Assembly: GCF_001984155.1 (NCBI RefSeq)
Contig: NZ_MTQO01000049.1
Location: forward strand, 496,001-560,000
Reading direction: 5' to 3'
DNA: 64,000 nt
Source: Actinosynnema sp. ALI-1.44
GTDB lineage: Bacteria; Actinomycetota; Actinomycetes; Mycobacteriales; Pseudonocardiaceae
The position numbers and the translations under genes are program-made. Of this stretch, positions 24,003 through 32,554 are shown one piece after another. The notes beneath the pieces were generated by a model. That model saw only the letters and a program-made list of their open reading frames with translations, ran no database searches and was not told the DNA's origin. Each line of letters starts with the position of its first letter. Position 1 is the first letter of the stretch.

Positions 24003-25527
24003 CCGCCATCACCCGGGCCGATCGTTGACAGGCGTTCCACGTCCGCTGCCACAACTCCGACGAACATTGACCCAGCTGCCACAGGAAAGCTTGGAACGCC
24101 TCGCGCGGCGCCGACAGATTCACCCGCAGAACAACGTGCGGCTCGACCGCGTCCGGATCGTAGTACCAGCTGAACAGCTCACCGGGCAGCAACACGACAC
24201 GCATGGAGTCGGAAACCACGCAGTGGTACTCCAGCAACGAAGTGAACACATCGAAGCTGCCGTCGACGGAGAACGGGAACAGCCGCTGATGGAAGCGTAC
24301 GGTGGTATGCCACCCACCGTCCACATGACTCCCGATGCTCAGTCCCTCGAATCCACACTCGGCCGAGTTGAACCGGACAACAGCCTCACGCAGCAGCCGA
24401 AGGTTGTTCGCGGTGTGATCATTCGCTTCGTCGAACCAGCGCCGCGGTGTCAGGCACAACGCCGCCGCAGCCGCGAGGTCGTCCAGCGCGCAGGTGTTGG
24501 CGTGTCCGTAGGTGATGCTCCAGTCGTTCACCGCACCACGCAGCCACCGATTCCCTGTCACCGCGAACGCCACCCGCGAGGTCAGCAGAACCATGCGCGG
24601 TGACACCACATCCAACGTCCACGCACTCATCCCACCCAACGACGAGTCACCAACATCGACACCGGTGAGCGCGCCCATCGGGACGGTGTCGAACTCGATG
24701 ACCTCGGTGTGACAACTCTCGATCCCGGACACGTCGGAGAACACGAACACCGGCCGGTCCGGGTGATCCCTGTTGTGCCGCAACACGACGCCAGCTAGAT
24801 CGCGAGCACGTCGCTGGGTAAGTACCTGCCCGGTCAGCGGATTCACCACCGGCAGAACCACCGCACGCGCCCCATCACCATCACGACCGAGCCATTCGGC
24901 AAGTACCGGACCAGTCAACTCCTCGACAACATCAGTCACACAGCCATACCCGACGGCAGCGTCCAGCAATGCGCGGTCGATCCCCACCGGAGCGAGAAGA
25001 ACCGCGCCGTCACTGGCAACGTCGTGCTGGCTGCCCACCGCTGACACGAACGACAGGAACAAGCCGTCAACACCCGCTCTATACGCCGCCACATCCATCG
25101 GTGTCGCAGGTACACCATGCTGCCGAAAGTACGCCGCAGCGAACGCACGCGCCTCCTCGTCACCAAAGATGCCGCCGTGCACGAGAAGTTCACGCTGTAG
25201 CAGACATGTCAGATAGCCGTCGTGTTCGGCATCCGCAGCCAGTACGTCGAACACCGCCTGTGTGGAAACGACCGGCGAGGCTTGCTCGTCAAACACGCTC
25301 AGGGCGTCACGGCTCGTGTCCTCGATACTCGACGATCCGTGCTCGATGGCATAAGCAAGCAGCCCTCGCCGACTCTGGTGCACCCACTGGATGAAGGCGG
25401 TCGGTTCGGCCGGAGCATCGCAGAACAGGTTGGCTTCGCCGTCGAGGCGCAGCACAGCATGTTGTGCGGCAACACGATGAATGGCGTTGTACACTGTGTC
25501 GCGCAACCTTCCTCGCGCAGACGTCAT
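23992..25527 (-). CDS. Aminotransferase-fold (class I/II) protein lacking the PLP lysine
   Basis: The 511-residue protein has the class I/II PLP fold: VVLPVVNPLTGQVLTQRRA is the NPTG-type substrate loop and PVFVFSDVSG the strand with the cofactor aspartate. At the place of the Schiff-base lysine the sequence reads LLTSRVAFAVTGN, so the lysine is arginine (about residue 318; codon CGG on the coding strand). An ordinary transamination cycle is therefore not possible. The start at 25527 has AAGGAAG 8 nt upstream. It heads an operon with the zinc-ribbon-like and XRE genes. It may bind PLP or another ligand as a sensor, or act as a PLP-independent enzyme. Confidence 0.75.
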   Translation of the reverse strand: MTSARGRLRDTVYNAIHRVAAQHAVLRLDGEANLFCDAPAEPTAFIQWVHQSRRGLLAYAIEHGSSSIEDTSRDALSVFDEQASPVVSTQAVFDVLAADAEHDGYLTCLLQRELLVHGGIFGDEEARAFAAAYFRQHGVPATPMDVAAYRAGVDGLFLSFVSAVGSQHDVASDGAVLLAPVGIDRALLDAAVGYGCVTDVVEELTGPVLAEWLGRDGDGARAVVLPVVNPLTGQVLTQRRARDLAGVVLRHNRDHPDRPVFVFSDVSGIESCHTEVIEFDTVPMGALTGVDVGDSSLGGMSAWTLDVVSPRMVLLTSRVAFAVTGNRWLRGAVNDWSITYGHANTCALDDLAAAAALCLTPRRWFDEANDHTANNLRLLREAVVRFNSAECGFEGLSIGSHVDGGWHTTVRFHQRLFPFSVDGSFDVFTSLLEYHCVVSDSMRVVLLPGELFSWYYDPDAVEPHVVLRVNLSAPREAFQAFLWQLGQCSSELWQRTWNACQRSARVMAVGG

Positions 25528-25798
25528 GATCCACTTCCTTTGCTTGGCGTTCATAGGGGAAACGATGGAGCCCGATCCGCACGGCCGCGGTGGTGGTTGC
25601 GGGCCACATCAGCCGTGCGGATCGGCGGGTTGACGCAGAGCAGGCGGTCTCAACGCGACAGACGTCGGCGAATCGTCCTGCGGAGCCACTACCTGCTCGA
25701 CACAGCGCCTACCCCACCACGCGGCAGATATTCCTGCCGCCGCTGGCCGCCATCCTGAGGCAAGGGATGACGACCACGTTCATTCCACTCACCAGCAA
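25528..25798. other. Intergenic region without a supported gene
   Basis: Upstream of the minus-strand aminotransferase-fold gene. Open frames here have no recognisable domain or clear start site. It should contain that operon's promoter, but no convincing -35/-10 pair or palindrome was found. Confidence 0.4.
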
Positions 25799-26131
25799 TC
25801 ACGATCCGGACCGTTCCCGCCGCGTGCAAGCAGCACCCGGAGCAGACGGACGCGTTGCTTCATCCGGCGCTCGCGGCCTTCGCCGGATGTCGCACGCCCG
25901 ATCCTGCACCTCAACAAGACGAACACGCGCCACTCGCCGTTCGACCACACGGCTGCGTGCCCAGGCAACTGCACCTGCAGCCACAAGGAACAGGACGAAC
26001 ACGACCGCCACAAGACCGACTGCTTCGCTCCACCGGTCGGCGGCAGCACCGATTGAGAATCTCGAATTCGGGAAACCCGACAGTGAGAGTTCGCCGATCC
26101 CGCTGAACACATTCGCTCCATCCGGACGCAT
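25799..26131 (-). CDS. Possible small single-span membrane protein
   Basis: A 110-residue frame with one clear transmembrane helix, VGLVAVVFVLFLVAAGAVAW near residues 38-57, followed by arginine-rich cytoplasmic sequence. That positive-inside pattern is why I prefer this frame to the long frame on the opposite strand, whose product is arginine- and threonine-rich without a fold. No good ribosome site precedes the ATG; a GTG about 21 nt further in is possible. No family was recognised, and the gene is uncertain. Confidence 0.4.
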   Translation of the reverse strand: MRPDGANVFSGIGELSLSGFPNSRFSIGAAADRWSEAVGLVAVVFVLFLVAAGAVAWARSRVVERRVARVRLVEVQDRACDIRRRPRAPDEATRPSAPGAACTRRERSGS

Positions 26132-26465
26132 GAATCGTGGGTGTTGCTACATACGACCAAAGGAATCGGCGCTCCGAAACGGGGCAACTCAGAATCTGAG
26201 GTAGTTGCACCCATCAGCCTTGCGGAACGGACTACCCATCAGTGTGCGCGAAACCAACAGGTCCGTCCAGGGTCGGCCCTCGCCACCTGACAACCGGGGC
26301 CCACCTGCAACGACGTCGATGTACAGGCTGATACACCGTTGCCTCGACCGGGTGTACCAGGAACACAACTAGCGCTCTTCGTCGACCAATGGACTATGGT
26401 GGCGACACCATCCTTCCGGAATATCTTCTATCCCGTAGCAGATTTGCGAGCAACGCAAGGAGAGC
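26132..26465. promoter_or_regulatory. Upstream region of XRE/TPR regulator with short palindrome
   Basis: No gene supported. ATGGTG-GCGA-CACCAT at 26396-26411 is a perfect 6-bp inverted repeat 55 bp before the regulator start, a possible autoregulatory operator. AAGGAGAG lies just before the start codon. Confidence 0.35.
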
Positions 26466-27815
26466 ATGGTGAGCGCCGACGAAAGGACCGTCGCCACGAG
26501 TCCTGACTCTGCCGCAGAGCGTCTCGCATCCGAGATCCGCAGGCTGCGACGGAAATCCGGACTGAGCCAAGTCGACCTCGCAGCTGCGGCTGGCTACACC
26601 AGACAATACGTATCGCAAGCCGAGATACCCCGCAGGAACCTCCCCTCACTGGACTTGATTCGCACACTCGATGACGTCTTGACCGCCGAAGGACAACTGG
26701 TCGCCCTCCGCGAAGACGCACTGGTTGAGCGACAAGGACGGCGTGTTGTACTGCGCAAGCAACAGACAGCAGGATCCGGCGCTTCACCGGGCCCGACCAT
26801 CGCCTCCAGCAGGGGCACGGCGACCGCAACGGAAACCGACTCCATCACGACGCGCAAGATGGTCCGGGCATCCGCGCAGGACGCACGGTGGATCAGCTCC
26901 TGGATGGCCGCCACGAACGCCGGTGCACACGCAATCCAGATGTACCGCGATTGCCTGAAAGCATCATCCGCCGACTTCCTGCACCGACCTGCTGCCGAGG
27001 TGTTCAGCGATCTGGACAACATCCGGCGAGAACTGTTCAGCGACATCGAGGCTCGCCGTCATCACCCCCGGCACGACCACGAACTGCTCATGCTGCTCGG
27101 CATGACCTCCGTTGTGCTCGCCCATGCCTCCCACCTGCTCGGACACCCGAACGAGGGCATGACGCAGACTCGCCTCGCCCTGCAGTGCGCTGAGCAGATC
27201 GACCACGTAGAACTCGGAGCATGGGCATACGGCACCCAAGCACTCATCGCCGAAGGCCGAGGTAACCTTCATGAGGCGATCAGTCATGTCCGCCGGGCCC
27301 GTCAACACCTGGCCAGGTCCCGGATACCGGGCAGCGCCACCACGCAGTGTTCCCTGGCGACGGTCGAGCAGGCACAGGAAGTTCTGCGGCAAACGAACGA
27401 AGTAGCAGACCTCGACGACATCGGCGGGATCCTCGAGTTCCCAGCACCCAAAGCCTCGATGTACGCCGGCCAAGTGCACACGCTGATCAACCAGCCTCAA
27501 CTAGCCGAACAGCACGCCCAATCAGCCATCGACAGCTACCTCTCCGGCGAGCCCGAGTTGCGTTCGTACGGCGACATCGCGCTAGCCCGGATCGACATCG
27601 CCACGGCGCGACTCACAGCACGCGACCTGACCGGCGTCCACGACGCCCTCACCCCCGTCTTCAGCCTGCCCGTAGCCCTGCGCACCGAACACCTGCGGCC
27701 TTCACTCACTGCCTTGGCAACTGCCCTGACGTCAAAGTCAGGCAAAACCTCAGTCGGCGCCATCGAACTCCAGCAGAAGATCACGGCCTTCGCCGTCATG
27801 CCTTGCGTCGAATAG
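26466..27815 (+). CDS. XRE-family regulator with TPR-type sensor domain
   Basis: A 449-residue protein. The helix-turn-helix spans about residues 18-75 (LSQVDLAAAAGYTRQYVSQAE) and is followed by a linker and a long all-helical part with repeats such as HVELGAWAYGTQALIAEGRG, characteristic of TPR sensors. These regulators control morphological or antibiotic genes or bind peptides; this one's ligand is unknown. Its DNA-binding half is close to that of the protein at 29045-30622, though their C-terminal parts are unrelated. The phosphotransferase gene follows at once, so the two are probably cotranscribed. Confidence 0.88.
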   Translation: MVSADERTVATSPDSAAERLASEIRRLRRKSGLSQVDLAAAAGYTRQYVSQAEIPRRNLPSLDLIRTLDDVLTAEGQLVALREDALVERQGRRVVLRKQQTAGSGASPGPTIASSRGTATATETDSITTRKMVRASAQDARWISSWMAATNAGAHAIQMYRDCLKASSADFLHRPAAEVFSDLDNIRRELFSDIEARRHHPRHDHELLMLLGMTSVVLAHASHLLGHPNEGMTQTRLALQCAEQIDHVELGAWAYGTQALIAEGRGNLHEAISHVRRARQHLARSRIPGSATTQCSLATVEQAQEVLRQTNEVADLDDIGGILEFPAPKASMYAGQVHTLINQPQLAEQHAQSAIDSYLSGEPELRSYGDIALARIDIATARLTARDLTGVHDALTPVFSLPVALRTEHLRPSLTALATALTSKSGKTSVGAIELQQKITAFAVMPCVE

Positions 27816-28763
27816 GTGCGAGCACGAAAATCGAGGCTTGTGGCCAACCCCATCAGGAACGCCAGCGCTACGACCGAGATGCGCAATCGCCTGCAAACAG
27901 CGTGCTCGCACACCGGCCTACCCGCGTCCGGTGCGCAACTGCTGCACCACTACGCCAACGCAGTGTGGTTGCTACCCGAACATCCCGCCATCATCCGGAT
28001 CACCGACTCCGCATTCGCTCATCAGAAGGCGACCACGAACATCGCAGTCTGCCGATGGCTTGTCCAACACCAGCAGTTCCCGGCAACCGCACCGCTGACC
28101 ACGGACGTGATCCCCTTGGACGAGCACGCGGTCGCCACAGTGTGGACCTATTATCCCCAGCCACCCGACCTGTCCCCCACATCCACCGACCTCGCCGGTC
28201 TGCTTCGTCAGTTGCATGCGCTACCGTCACCACCATTCGAACTGCCTCGGTGGACGGCTTTGACCAGCCTGGAAGGGGTACTCAGAGACACCACGCGCCC
28301 CATCGCAATCGACGACTCGGACCGCCGGTGGCTCCTACAACGCATCGATTATTTACGCGACGAGCTTGCCCGTCTGGACTGGCGTTTGGGCGACGGGCAC
28401 ATCCACGGCGACGCGTGGGCGGGAAATCTACTGTGGAACGACACGGCCAACCCGAGAACGGTCCTACTCGGCGACTGGGACTCGGTCTCTTGGGGCCCGC
28501 GGGAGGTTGACCTGATCCCCACTTGGCACGCGGCGACCCGATTCGGCCGCGGACAGCAGTGGTCCGACGACTTCGCAGCCGAGTACGGATACGACCTCGC
28601 CCAATGGTCCGGCCTCCCCACCCTGTTCGCCATCCGAGACCTCGTGCAGCTTGTGGCGCTGCTCCGTCAAGTGCCGCGCCGACCAGGACTGGCAGGCGCG
28701 CTACGGCAACGTCTTAGCGACATCAGGACAGCTCACGGAACCGCTGTATGGAAGTCTTTCTAA
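27816..28763 (+). CDS. APH-family phosphotransferase (aminoglycoside/choline-kinase fold)
   Basis: The protein of about 305-315 residues is a protein-kinase-like phosphotransferase. The catalytic loop is GDGHIHGDAWAGNLLW (HGD...N) and the metal-binding aspartate is in LLGDWDSVSWG. The glycine-rich N-lobe is weakly defined. The GTG at 27816 directly follows the regulator's stop; GTG 27840 or ATG 27879 are possible starts. Relatives phosphorylate aminoglycosides, macrolides, homoserine or choline. With no matching resistance or metabolic gene nearby, the substrate is unknown. Cotranscription with an XRE regulator suggests a small stress or resistance module. Confidence 0.8.
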   Translation: MRARKSRLVANPIRNASATTEMRNRLQTACSHTGLPASGAQLLHHYANAVWLLPEHPAIIRITDSAFAHQKATTNIAVCRWLVQHQQFPATAPLTTDVIPLDEHAVATVWTYYPQPPDLSPTSTDLAGLLRQLHALPSPPFELPRWTALTSLEGVLRDTTRPIAIDDSDRRWLLQRIDYLRDELARLDWRLGDGHIHGDAWAGNLLWNDTANPRTVLLGDWDSVSWGPREVDLIPTWHAATRFGRGQQWSDDFAAEYGYDLAQWSGLPTLFAIRDLVQLVALLRQVPRRPGLAGALRQRLSDIRTAHGTAVWKSF

Positions 28764-29044
28764 CTAACCTATTCGTCAGCCCCGGCGAAATCGTCTGGAA
28801 TAGACCTATGGCGACCGGCAAACCACACTAGTGGTCACGGCCGGTTCGACAGCTTGACGCGCCTACGCCACCACGTGGGCACGTGAACAACGCTTTACAG
28901 TAGCATCGCATGCAACGACCCAACAGAGTTAATCAAGGCAGAGGTATGCCCTCCTGGCAAGTGAATGGGCTATCGTTACGCAACAACTGATCTGAAGCAA
29001 CCGCAGGCCGGTCACGGACTCGTGGAGACCTCTAGGAGCACGGC

Positions 29045-30622
29045 GTGGGTGGTAACGACAATCCCAGCACCCCGGAGCCGAACTCAGCGGCAGATCGCCT
29101 CGCAGCCGAGGTCAAAAGGCTACGACTGGGAGCTGGCTGGAGCCAAGTCGATCTCGCCGCCAGGGCTGGCTACACGCGGCAGTACGTGTCGCATGCCGAA
29201 GTAGCTCGCAGGAACCTTCCTTCGCTGGACTTGATACAGACACTCGACAATGTCCTGAACGCAAGCGGAAGCCTGCTCAAGCTCCGCGAGGAAGCATTGG
29301 TCGAGCAACGACAGCGCCGTGTAACGTCACACGACCGGTCGGCAGGAACATCGCGTCACCACAACACGACGATGGCGCAGGCCTTCACCAGTCCCGCCGT
29401 ACGCGAGTTCATCCAGACCGCCATACGCCTCTCCGACAACTCATCGCCCCTCAACGACGGTAATGCCACCGAGGTACTCGGACCCGACATCGCCGAGAAC
29501 GTTCGGCGAAGTCAGGAACAGTGGATTCGTGTGCGCCGCGCACCTGGCGCGCATGGGCGGGAACTGGCGGAACTCGCGGCGTGGCTGTACCCCAAAAGCC
29601 ACTGGGCGCCCGGAGGCCACGCGCTGGTGGGGTCCGATTGGCTCCTGGACAAGCCAGTGGAACTGGACTCCGTCCGGCTGACGTTCACCGACGCCGGACA
29701 TTCCACTCCGACGATCGAACCGAATGACCGGGTGCTGCCGTTGACGGCTCGTGGCAACCGCTACTCCAGCTACAGCAGGGCTGTCAGAGATCTCGTCCGT
29801 CCTCGCTTGCTGGAGAACCGGCTCAGTTACCGGCTCCTCGAGATATCGCAGCGGGGTGGGTTGTCGATGACGTTCGGCACTACCACGTTCTTCGAGGTGT
29901 TCGACGTCAAGGAATACCTCGCCCACGAGTTCAAAGCCGCCTGGCTGGCGTCCGGTGGATCGGTGCCGAGTTGGGACAGCCTGCCCTTGCGCCAATCCGT
30001 AAGTGACCCCTTCGATCCGGTCCGGCTGCTGATGTCGCCGGGAATCAGCACCTTGACCATCCGTAAGGATCGCCGCGGCGAGCACCGATTCGTCATGCAC
30101 CAGCGCGACGGAAAAGCAGTGGCTGACGGCGGAAGCATGTGCACCGTCATGCCTTCCGGCGAATTTCAGCCTTCATCGCTCGCCACAGTGGACGTGCACA
30201 ACGACTTCTCTCTGTGGCGCAACATCATGCGGGAGTACTCGGAAGAGTTCTACGGCAACCCGGAACACGACGGTAGTAGCGCCCGCTCGATCAACTACGC
30301 CGAGGAGGAGCCGTTTCGCAACTTCGAACAAGCACGTACCCAGGGCAGCTTCCAGCTATGGCACTATGGCCTTGTCATGGACGCTCTCACTCTCGGTGTG
30401 AACCAGCAAACCGTTGCAGTGATCGACGGTGACGTCTTTGACCAGCTGTTCGCCGGCCTTGTGCCGAGCAATGACGAGGGGCGCGTGATCGGCGAAGGCA
30501 GCCGCGCGGACTTGCCGTTCACCAGCGAAGCGATCGACCGGCTCAATCCTCGACTTTCGGCCAGTTCGCTGACGCTTCTCCGTCTGGCCTGGCGAGATCG
30601 ACAGATTTTGCTGGCGCAGTGA
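29045..30622 (+). CDS. XRE regulator fused to a large uncharacterised C-terminal domain
   Basis: A 525-residue protein starting at GTG 29045, with AGGAG 6 nt upstream. The first ~95 residues are an XRE helix-turn-helix with SQVDLAARAGYTRQYVSHAE, very similar to the regulator at 26466-27815. The remaining ~420 residues match no family I can name. They include an alpha/beta segment with YRLLEISQRGGLSMTFGTT and later LVMDALTLGVNQQTVAVIDGD, not the helical repeats of its neighbour. The tail may bind a nucleotide-like ligand, but no motif proves it. It is a good candidate for a new sensor domain. Confidence 0.8.
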   Translation: MGGNDNPSTPEPNSAADRLAAEVKRLRLGAGWSQVDLAARAGYTRQYVSHAEVARRNLPSLDLIQTLDNVLNASGSLLKLREEALVEQRQRRVTSHDRSAGTSRHHNTTMAQAFTSPAVREFIQTAIRLSDNSSPLNDGNATEVLGPDIAENVRRSQEQWIRVRRAPGAHGRELAELAAWLYPKSHWAPGGHALVGSDWLLDKPVELDSVRLTFTDAGHSTPTIEPNDRVLPLTARGNRYSSYSRAVRDLVRPRLLENRLSYRLLEISQRGGLSMTFGTTTFFEVFDVKEYLAHEFKAAWLASGGSVPSWDSLPLRQSVSDPFDPVRLLMSPGISTLTIRKDRRGEHRFVMHQRDGKAVADGGSMCTVMPSGEFQPSSLATVDVHNDFSLWRNIMREYSEEFYGNPEHDGSSARSINYAEEEPFRNFEQARTQGSFQLWHYGLVMDALTLGVNQQTVAVIDGDVFDQLFAGLVPSNDEGRVIGEGSRADLPFTSEAIDRLNPRLSASSLTLLRLAWRDRQILLAQ

Positions 30623-30746
30623 CATCAGCATGGGGTCGTGCCTGCTTGCCGAGTTCCCACCAACTGAACCTGTTGCAATCACTGCTGGCACAACGTGTTT
30701 CGCCTGCGGGGCCTGTTCGCCCGGTCGTCCTCGGACAGGGGCGCAG

Positions 30747-30789
30747 GCCTGTCGCCGGTGCCCTCGTGGGCAGGTCACCGGCGACAGGC
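30747..30789. terminator. Bidirectional terminator hairpin
   Basis: GCCTGTCGCCGGTG at 30747-30760 pairs perfectly (14 bp) with CACCGGCGACAGGC at 30776-30789. It lies between the convergent ends of the XRE fusion gene (stop 30622) and the ABC exporter gene (stop 30809). Confidence 0.75.
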
Positions 30790-30808
30790 AAGGATTCACA
30801 GTGCAGGC

Positions 30809-32554
30809 TTACAGGGCCGCGTTGGCGATCCGCCAGTGCCGTGCCCGCTCGTACTGGCGGCTGATGCGCGCGAACGTCCCGTCCGTACGCATCAGCTCCG
30901 CAGGCGTGCCGTGCTCGACAACGCGTCCCTCGTCCAGTGACACGACGTAGTCCGCAGCGGCCAAAGTGGCCGGTCGGTGCGCGATCACGATCACGGTGCG
31001 GTTGGGGTCGTCACCGAGGTTGGCGATGGCCTGCGTGACCGCGGCCTCGTTCTCCGGGTCGAGCGCGGAGCTGGCCTCGTCGACGAGCACGATGCGCGCC
31101 CGCTTGAGCATCGCGCGGGCGATCGCCACGCGCTGGCGCTCACCACCCGACAACTGGGCGCCCGCCTCGCCGACGCGTGTGCCCCAGCCGTCCGGCAGGC
31201 GCTGGATCACCTCGTCGAGCCGCGCCGACCTGGCCGCCTGCTCCATCTCGTCCCACGTCGCGTCCGGGTGCGCGAGGCGCAGGTTGTTCTCGATGGTGTC
31301 GTCGAACAGGTAGACGTCCTGGAAGACGATCGCGATCTCGTCGAGCAGGACGCTCGGGTCCAGGTCGCGCACGTCGACACCGCCGACCCTGACGTGACCC
31401 GACTCGACGTCGAAGAACCGGGCGATCAGCCGGGTCACCGTCGTCTTGCCTGACCCCGACGGCCCCACCAACGCGGTGGTGGTGCCCGGCTGGCAACGCA
31501 TGACCACGCCACGCAGCGCCGGGTCTTCGCTGCCGGGATAGGTGAAGTCCACATTGGACAGCTCGACCACGGCCTCGTCGATCTTGCCGACCGGGTCTTC
31601 CCGCACCGGCAGCGCGGGAGTCTTCAGCAGGTCCTCGATGCGCGCGATCTTGTTCGTCATCGCGCGCAGTGCGCCGATGAGGTTGATGAGGTTGCCAAGC
31701 GGCTCAAGGAAACGCGCGGCCAGCACAAGCAGCGCGACCGCTTCGGCGGCACTGATGCTGTCAGTCAGCACGAGCTGCGCGACCAGCGCGAGCACCGCGA
31801 TGAATCCGGCCATGACCACGGCGGTGTAGGTGAAGAACGGCCGCCGCGCACGGCGCATGCCGTCCCGGTAGGTCTCGCGATGATCCTCAAGCGCGGCTTG
31901 CATCCGCGGTGTGCCGTCGGCGTAGCCCGCGGCACGCAGGACCGGCTGGGCCTGGCCGAGTTCGATCGCCCGGCTGGCGACCCCGGCAGACGCTCGCTCC
32001 AGTTCGATCTCGGCGATCTCCGCGATGTACGCGGCGCGCCGCAGCGCCACGTACGCGACGAGCGCGATCACGCACAACAGCACCGCCATGCGCCAGTCGA
32101 TGAAGAGCGTCACGGTGACGACCGTCGCGGGCAGCAGCGTCGAGGTGATCGCGGGCCCGGCGACCGTGACGGCCAGGTGCGCGGCGTCACCGACGTCCGC
32201 GGTCACGCCGCGAGCGAGCCGCGCCTTGTGCTCGGAGGTGAACCACCCGAGTGGCAGCGTCGCCACGTGGCGCATCAATGTTCGCCGCAGTTGTGCCGCG
32301 AGCACACCGGCCGCCTTGAATCCGATCGGGTCGGCGATGATGCTGAGCACCACGTACGCGACGGCGCCGATCACGCCGAGCACGAGCCACGGAGTGGCGG
32401 CGGCGATGTCGGGCTCGGGGCGCACGAGACAACCGAGGATCGGGACGAGCAGGCCGAGCAACAGTCCTTGCAGGACCGCCTGCGCCGCCGTGAGTGACCA
32501 CAGGCCGGCCAGGATCTTCGGCTCCGGCCAGAGCCGGTACAACCGGCGGATCAT
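30809..32554 (-). CDS. ABC transporter, fused membrane and ATPase domains (subunit B, iron-regulated locus)
   Basis: The 581-residue half-transporter has about six membrane helices in residues 1-310 and an ATPase domain with Walker A VGPSGSGKTT, signature LSGGERQR, Walker B IVLVDEASSALD and the H-loop IVIAHRPATL. All catalytic residues are canonical. The ATG at 32554 overlaps the stop of the preceding ABC gene by 4 bp, so they form a heterodimer. IrtA/IrtB-type pairs near siderophore genes move iron chelates in or chelators out. The iron box upstream of the operon supports such a role; direction of transport is uncertain. Confidence 0.9.
   Translation of the reverse strand: MIRRLYRLWPEPKILAGLWSLTAAQAVLQGLLLGLLVPILGCLVRPEPDIAAATPWLVLGVIGAVAYVVLSIIADPIGFKAAGVLAAQLRRTLMRHVATLPLGWFTSEHKARLARGVTADVGDAAHLAVTVAGPAITSTLLPATVVTVTLFIDWRMAVLLCVIALVAYVALRRAAYIAEIAEIELERASAGVASRAIELGQAQPVLRAAGYADGTPRMQAALEDHRETYRDGMRRARRPFFTYTAVVMAGFIAVLALVAQLVLTDSISAAEAVALLVLAARFLEPLGNLINLIGALRAMTNKIARIEDLLKTPALPVREDPVGKIDEAVVELSNVDFTYPGSEDPALRGVVMRCQPGTTTALVGPSGSGKTTVTRLIARFFDVESGHVRVGGVDVRDLDPSVLLDEIAIVFQDVYLFDDTIENNLRLAHPDATWDEMEQAARSARLDEVIQRLPDGWGTRVGEAGAQLSGGERQRVAIARAMLKRARIVLVDEASSALDPENEAAVTQAIANLGDDPNRTVIVIAHRPATLAAADYVVSLDEGRVVEHGTPAELMRTDGTFARISRQYERARHWRIANAAL

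Noticed and set aside
25590-26204. 204-codon plus-strand frame in the intergenic region
   Set aside because: Low-complexity Arg/Thr/Ala product; the opposite strand has a plausible membrane protein instead.
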